Shown here in pieces: positions 20,264 through 20,518 of a stretch of 20,518 bases of DNA. The stretch lies in the NCBI GenBank assembly GCA_003156795.1, contig PMHU01000126.1, positions 27,264 through 47,781 of the forward strand, given 5' to 3'. This stretch comes from Acidimicrobiaceae bacterium (GTDB lineage Bacteria > Actinomycetota > Acidimicrobiia > Acidimicrobiales > Palsa-688). Position 1 is the first letter of the stretch; each line of letters starts with the position of its first letter. A model generated the notes under the pieces. That model searched no databases. It saw nothing but the letters and a program-made list of their open reading frames with translations, and was not told the origin of the DNA. Position numbers and translations under genes: made by a program.

Positions 20264-20518
20264 TTATGGTCGCCTCTGCCGTCGCCGGGTCGCCAACAGG
20301 AGCAGCCCGCCGGCCCCCATGGCACCCAGTGAGACCCCCACAGGCCGGAGAACGTCGGCCCCGGTGAAGGCCAGGCCGGACTTCTTGGTTGTCGTGGTCG
20401 ACGTCGAGGGGGTCGTGGTGGTGGCGGCGGGCACGGTCGTGGTGGCGGCGGGGACGGTGGTGGTGGCGACGGGGACGGTGGTGGTGGTGGCGGGCACGGT
20501 GGTGGTGGTGGCGGGCAC
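20264..20518 (-). CDS. C-terminus of a sortase-anchored surface protein, truncated at the window edge
   Basis: The final 84 residues of a secreted protein whose N-terminal part lies beyond the window. The visible part begins with a Thr/Val/Pro/Ala repeat region made of units like TTTTVPA and TTTVPAA, then a Ser/Thr stretch ending TTTTKK. A classic cell-wall sorting signal follows: SGLAFTG, a hydrophobic helix (VGVSLGAMGAGGLLLLA), and the basic tail TRRRQRRP. LAFTG fits the LAxTG pattern recognised by class E sortases of high-GC actinobacteria. The protein is thus probably cut after Thr and linked to peptidoglycan, with the Thr/Pro-rich part as an extended stalk that might be O-glycosylated. 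Its functional domain cannot be known from this window. The frame is open to the last base, so no start is called. Confidence 0.88.
   Translation of the reverse strand: MPATTTTVPATTTTVPVATTTVPAATTTVPAATTTTPSTSTTTTKKSGLAFTGADVLRPVGVSLGAMGAGGLLLLATRRRQRRP
20400..20518. repeat. Tandem low-complexity repeat encoding the Thr/Pro/Val stalk
   Basis: Imperfect tandem units of about 18-21 bp built on GTGGTGGTGGCGGGCAC or variants such as GTGGTGGCGGCGGGGACG (plus strand), continuing past the window edge. They encode the TTTTVPA-type units on the minus strand. Such arrays can change length by slippage and are prone to assembly collapse. Confidence 0.75.

Noticed and set aside
1..20518. CRISPR arrays, insertion sequences, phage genes or an integrated element at the tRNA-Leu gene.
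   Set aside because: No regular spaced repeats, transposase or integrase motifs, or duplicated tRNA 3' end were seen; the flanking genes are ordinary chromosomal ones.

Overview
The window looks like a chromosomal piece of a high-GC actinobacterium. The best guess is an uncultured member of Acidimicrobiia or a related lineage. This rests on strongly GC-rich codon use, many GTG starts, a Thr/Val/Pro/Ala-rich wall protein tail ending in an LAFTG sortase signal, Ppm1-type polyprenol-phosphate mannose synthase chemistry, and many start codons placed 6-8 nt after a TANNNT -10 box (leaderless mRNAs). The taxonomic call is inference; no rRNA gene is present.

Layout. 2-3251 (+): the 3' part of an RdgB/HAM1 nucleotide pyrophosphatase gene, a SAM methyltransferase, a GT2 glycosyltransferase and a UPF0104/LPG-synthase-type membrane protein. 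3344-3425 (-): tRNA-Leu(UAG). 3526-7083 (+): one clpP, then a 974-residue YfhO/GT-C-like membrane protein. 7188-13826 (+): a glycan export and assembly operon with its own promoter. It holds a 23-codon leaderless upstream ORF, a Wzt-like ABC ATPase with a carbohydrate-binding-type C-terminus, a 651-residue methyltransferase fusion ending in a coiled coil, and an 1106-residue GT-B/GT2/GT2 fusion. 13897-15817 (+): a 40-residue small protein, a DPM1-like GT2 with two membrane helices, and a Ppm1-like synthase. 15836-18031 (-): gmd, a HAD-IB phosphatase and an RmlC-like epimerase. 18073-19050 (-): a GlsB/YeaQ membrane protein and a broken FMN reductase. 19203-19568 (+): a small membrane protein. 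19742-20518 (-): a VOC protein and the C-terminus of a sortase-anchored surface protein.

From about 0.4 to 18 kb this is largely a surface-polysaccharide locus. Sugar activation is represented by Gmd (GDP-mannose to GDP-4-keto-6-deoxymannose) and the RmlC-like protein. Lipid-linked sugar donors would come from three polyprenol-phosphate-type GT2s, membrane transfer from the YfhO-like and LPG-synthase-like proteins, chain assembly from the multi-domain GT, and chain capping and export from the methyltransferase/coiled-coil protein with the Wzt-like ATPase. The partner permease (Wzm), RmlA/B/D and a GDP-6-deoxysugar reductase are not in the window.

The points most worth a second look are: the wzt plus methyltransferase/coiled-coil pair, which resembles the WbdD-Wzt chain-termination logic known from E. 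coli O8/O9a; two leaderless small ORFs; the window-wide leaderless promoter pattern; an RmlC homologue that seems to lack the canonical catalytic lysine; a hairpin holding the rmlC stop codon next to the HAD -10 box; and an FMN reductase with both a lost start codon and a frameshift.
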